Positions 61,480 to 64,000 of a DNA stretch of 64,000 nucleotides are shown here, piece by piece (position 1 is the stretch's first letter; the number at the start of each line of letters is the position of its first letter). This stretch comes from Sinohyriopsis cumingii. Lineage: Eukaryota; Mollusca; Bivalvia; Unionida; Unionidae. The stretch lies in the NCBI GenBank assembly GCA_028554795.2, contig CM068827.1:139590751-139654750 (forward strand), written 5' to 3'. The notes beneath the pieces were generated by a model. That model did not search any database, had not been told where the DNA came from, and saw only the letters and a program-made list of their open reading frames with translations. The position numbers were made by a program, and so were the translations under genes.

Positions 61480-62280
61480 TGTTCACTTTATTCTGAATCT
61501 AGTGGGACACAACCTGATTATCATGTTACATTCCCGAAAGAAATGCAGCATTGTTTCTAGAGATTTTTACAAAAAGCACATTCATTAGTATTAGACAATT
61601 TTATTTTATACAGAATTGAATTCATTGGTAAAATTCTGTGAACACAATATTGAAACCATTGTAATTTAAGTTTTTTGTTATTGTAAAAACTTGAGGATGC
61701 CAGCCATCTATCAATATTCAAATTGAAAATTTCATTCCATTGTCACTAGTTGTTTTAACATCCTATGTCAGAAGTGATTTATAATAGTCTTTATATACTT
61801 TATAAATACAATTTCTACATGGAAAGAGATAAGTAGTCTAACCCAGGGGTCTCAAACATGCGGCCCGCCACGCTGTATCCTGTGGCCTGCAAAATAATTG
61901 GCGTTACAAGGTGTCATGAAACCATCAAAAATGCCCTCATGTGGCCCTCGGAGTGATTTGAGTATGAGACCTCTGGTCTAACCAGTGTCTCTATATCTAA
62001 CTGTAACTTTTACATAAGAACTTTACACATTGAATTATACCTTGAATTTTGTGTTGAGACCATAATTAGCTTTAGAGCTATCAAAATCACTAATAGTTTC
62101 CTGATCTGTAAGCATAGCACCAAATTATATTACACATGTTTGAACCATTTGCTATAGAAAGTTGGTGCCTTGTTCACCCTTAAAGGTTTGCTCATCCATA
62201 AACTTCTTTTATTGAGATCTTCTATCCAGGATATATTTTTCTATATTTCACCAAAAACTTTATGCCCAATGATGTAAATT
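61480..62280 (-). pseudogene. LINE ORF2 C-terminal region
   Basis: Reading the minus strand: LFGAMLTD-like text (FGAMLTDQETISDFDSSKA, about 62,110), then past the MITE KLKLQWFQYCVHRILPMNS and CAFCKNLETMLHFFREC (about 61,530). The last piece is the C-x2-C-x7-H-x4-C type motif at the end of many LINE ORF2 proteins. Confidence 0.75.
61844..61975. mobile_element. 132-bp hAT MITE with perfect 8-bp duplication
   Basis: Ends are caggggtctcaaacatgcgg and, on the other strand, cagaggtctcatactcaaat. gtctaacc flanks it exactly at 61,836-61,843 and 61,976-61,983. The CAGGGGTCTCAAAC..GCGGCCC start is a hAT terminal sequence seen widely in animals. It has no coding capacity. Confidence 0.93.
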
Positions 62281-62299
62281 CAGTCAACCATTTTAATTT

Positions 62300-62690
62300 T
62301 TAACCGCGATGATATGTTTCTGCACTGTACTTGTTGCTTCCTATCCAAGCTGCTCTCATTTTGGCAATGTTAAGTTTCAGCTCTGAAATCCTTGCAATGA
62401 AGTTTAATACTTCATTAGAGGATTCCAAGGATTCAAAAGAACCATCAAGAATTAAAGTAGTATGATGCTTTCACTTGGTACTTTTTATATTTTTGTTGTT
62501 ATTTAATACTATAGAAAATATTTTTGCACATAATAAGAAGAGATATGGGGATATTGGTTCACCCTGTGGACAACCTCTGGAAATTTTGAAATACTCTGAA
62601 AGAAAGCCATTTTGCAAACTGCTGATGAGATATTTCCGTATAAAGTTTTGGTTCAGTGCCTGATATTTAAGTCAACCTAGACTATATCTT
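62300..62690 (-). pseudogene. LINE reverse transcriptase fragment
   Basis: Minus-strand text reads LQNGFLSEYFKISRGCPQGE, PISPYLFLLCAKIF, then LILDGSFESLESSNEVLNF and KLNIAKMRAAWIGS. RGCxQGxPISPYLF is the conserved RT block. The YADD box that should come before LILDG is deleted, and everything upstream of the QNG block (including KSPGxDG) is missing, so less than half of the RT remains. Confidence 0.85.
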
Positions 62691-63379
62691 CAGCTCCTTT
62701 TCCTCAATATACAGATTATTATTATACTCTTTTACTTTCCCCATGAATATCAAATAAATAGTAATGATCTCATTTTTATCATTACTTAATTTTGTAATTA
62801 TTTGATTCACAATTTATATTTTTTCGATGGCAAAAGTTTCATGTTGTTTTCTTGCCCTCTGTCACTCTAGATCTAATAATAGTTCCTCAAAGCTTTTCTT
62901 TTCTCATGCTTTCAAGCTCATTATTGTTAGACTCCAGTATTTCTAAATCACAAAATCCCATGGAACCATTCCCTGAGGCCCGTATTTGCTGCACAAGTTC
63001 ATTTTCATGTTTTAATTTACATTTTTTATATGAAGCGTATGAAATGTTTTTTCCACAGATTTCCATCAACAATGTATCTAGAAATAATGAATCGGATATA
63101 GTCAGTTTATTTTGTATCAAACCAGTAAACTGTTATTAAATTTCCACATACATGTACCTTTACCTCTTGTGAAATTATTTGAACTCAAATGCAGTATTAA
63201 TATGGTGTGGTCAGAATTATAAGTTAATTTGGTTCAGTTATTACTTTTCCTAGATTTGGCATCAGAGATTCAGACACAAGAAAGAAATCTGATTTAGCAT
63301 ATTTGAAAGGACTTTTTGCTCTTTGTATATCTCTTTAATCCTGTTTTTAATGCTCAAAATAGATTAAGGCCAAAAGTTG

Positions 63380-63865
63380 GTTTTATACTTTGTATTTCTT
63401 GCATTATGGTTATTTACATTTCTATAATTATATGAATCTAATTCTGGATCTTAAACCAAGTTAAAGTCCCCACATATAATATAATATCATTTATATTATT
63501 TTAAATTTCATGGCAATCATAAATTGTCCCATATACAATAATTAAGAAGTTCCTTTCACCAATTTGAATATCTAATGCAATCAGATTACAATCAGGATCT
63601 TTTTTCCATTCTTGTATATCATATTCAGAGTTGATGCTTAATAGAATGCAAACTCCTCAAGAGTTTGACCATTTTTTTCAATTTACAATTTGTTGATAAC
63701 ACCATTCTACCAAGTATATGAAACTCTGTAAAATGTGTATCTTGTGATATATTACAGTGTGTATTACACTGTTTTTTGTCGAAGATGTTCAAAAATATCC
63801 CTACATTTTTCAAAATCTCTCAGTCCACAACAGTTGGCAGATTAATTTTTTGTTTGTTTGAGCGA
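63380..63865 (-). pseudogene. LINE endonuclease (APE-type) relic
   Basis: Minus-strand pieces in order: CCGLRDFEKCRDIFEHLRQK (about 63,815), SQDTHFTEFHILG (about 63,735) and, in another frame, CGDFNLV then DPELDSYNYRNVNNHNAR (about 63,465-63,395). QDTHFTE holds the catalytic Glu-like site region and GDFN is the Asp/Asn motif of the apurinic-type endonuclease that nicks target DNA. Confidence 0.85.
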
Positions 63866-63870
63866 TCCGT

Positions 63871-64000
63871 TTTTAGTATAAAACTAAATTTCATCATACA
63901 TAAAATGCACAGTGTTTTATAACGAATAAAGACAGTAGTGATAAATACTACATATAGATTAAGAAACATTACATGTAGATTAGGAAAAACATCAAGGAAA
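63871..64000. other. Upstream flank of the minus-strand LINE
   Basis: Possibly its 5' untranslated region or unrelated DNA; the window ends here. A short direct repeat (acatgtagattaaga-like) occurs near the edge. Confidence 0.4.

Larger units (their letters stand above)
61480..63870 (-). mobile_element. Decayed APE-type LINE (L1/Tx1-like), minus strand
   Basis: ORF2 remains lie in the expected order on the minus strand: endonuclease (63,865-63,380), linker (63,120-62,690), reverse transcriptase (62,690-62,300) and C-terminal region with a Cys/His motif (62,270-61,480). Many stops and shifts are present. A large internal deletion joins the linker to the middle of the RT. A 132-bp hAT MITE (61,844-61,975) is inserted in the C-terminal region. 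The clade is inferred from motif style. Confidence 0.82.

Overview
The window is animal nuclear DNA, most likely from a mollusc. The evidence is a gene split by a GT-AG intron, low gene density, AT-rich sequence with many long (TA)n tracts, and repeated copies of a tRNA-headed SINE whose 3' body and (AAC)n tail look like mollusc families. No species is claimed. There are no operons, ribosome-binding sites, CRISPR arrays or bacterial genes.

The one convincing cellular gene is on the minus strand at 28,881-31,183. It is a two-exon class A G-protein-coupled receptor of 356 residues that most resembles melatonin (Mel1/MTNR) receptors. Its single phase-1 intron holds a ~28-bp minisatellite. Nothing else reaches the standard of an intact host gene. 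Two short Cys-containing exon-like pieces near 59.4 and 60.7 kb are listed only as weak candidates.

Almost everything else recognisable is mobile DNA. (1) 1.55-2.14 kb: a SINE (family B) with a second SINE (family A) inserted in it; 36.19-36.45 kb is an uninterrupted family B copy. Other family A copies are at 5.8, 15.5, 16.4, 21.95, 33.6, 44.2 and 50.1 kb. (2) 6.38-12.27 kb: a probable ~5.9-kb hAT-like element with CAG..CTG ends, an 8-bp near-perfect target duplication, inverted subterminal arrays, an unrecognised minus-strand coding relic, and a ~44-bp tandem array. (3) 25.3-27.5 kb and 33.2-33.6 kb: two copies of one dispersed repeat, the first split by a ~1.7-kb insertion that may be a solo LTR. 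(4) 42.7-45.3 kb: a plus-strand L1/Tx1-like LINE relic, itself interrupted by a SINE. (5) 50.05-50.55 kb: a short hAT-like element containing a young SINE. (6) 52.46-56.93 kb: a decayed Polinton/Maverick (adintovirus-like) element with recognisable remains of protein-primed DNA polymerase B, a possible minor capsid/protease region and a double-jelly-roll major capsid protein. (7) 57.10-58.18 kb: a possible hAT-like element without a clear target duplication. (8) 61.48-63.87 kb: a minus-strand LINE relic with endonuclease, a truncated reverse transcriptase and a C-terminal Cys/His motif, interrupted by a 132-bp hAT MITE.

Simple-sequence DNA is abundant: eight (TA)n tracts of roughly 65-100 bp, several (CT)n and (CA)n tracts, and minisatellites with units of 22, 28, 30, 41, 43, 44, 45, 57 and 60 bp. 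The remaining stretches show no gene, RNA or mobile element that I can recognise by reading.
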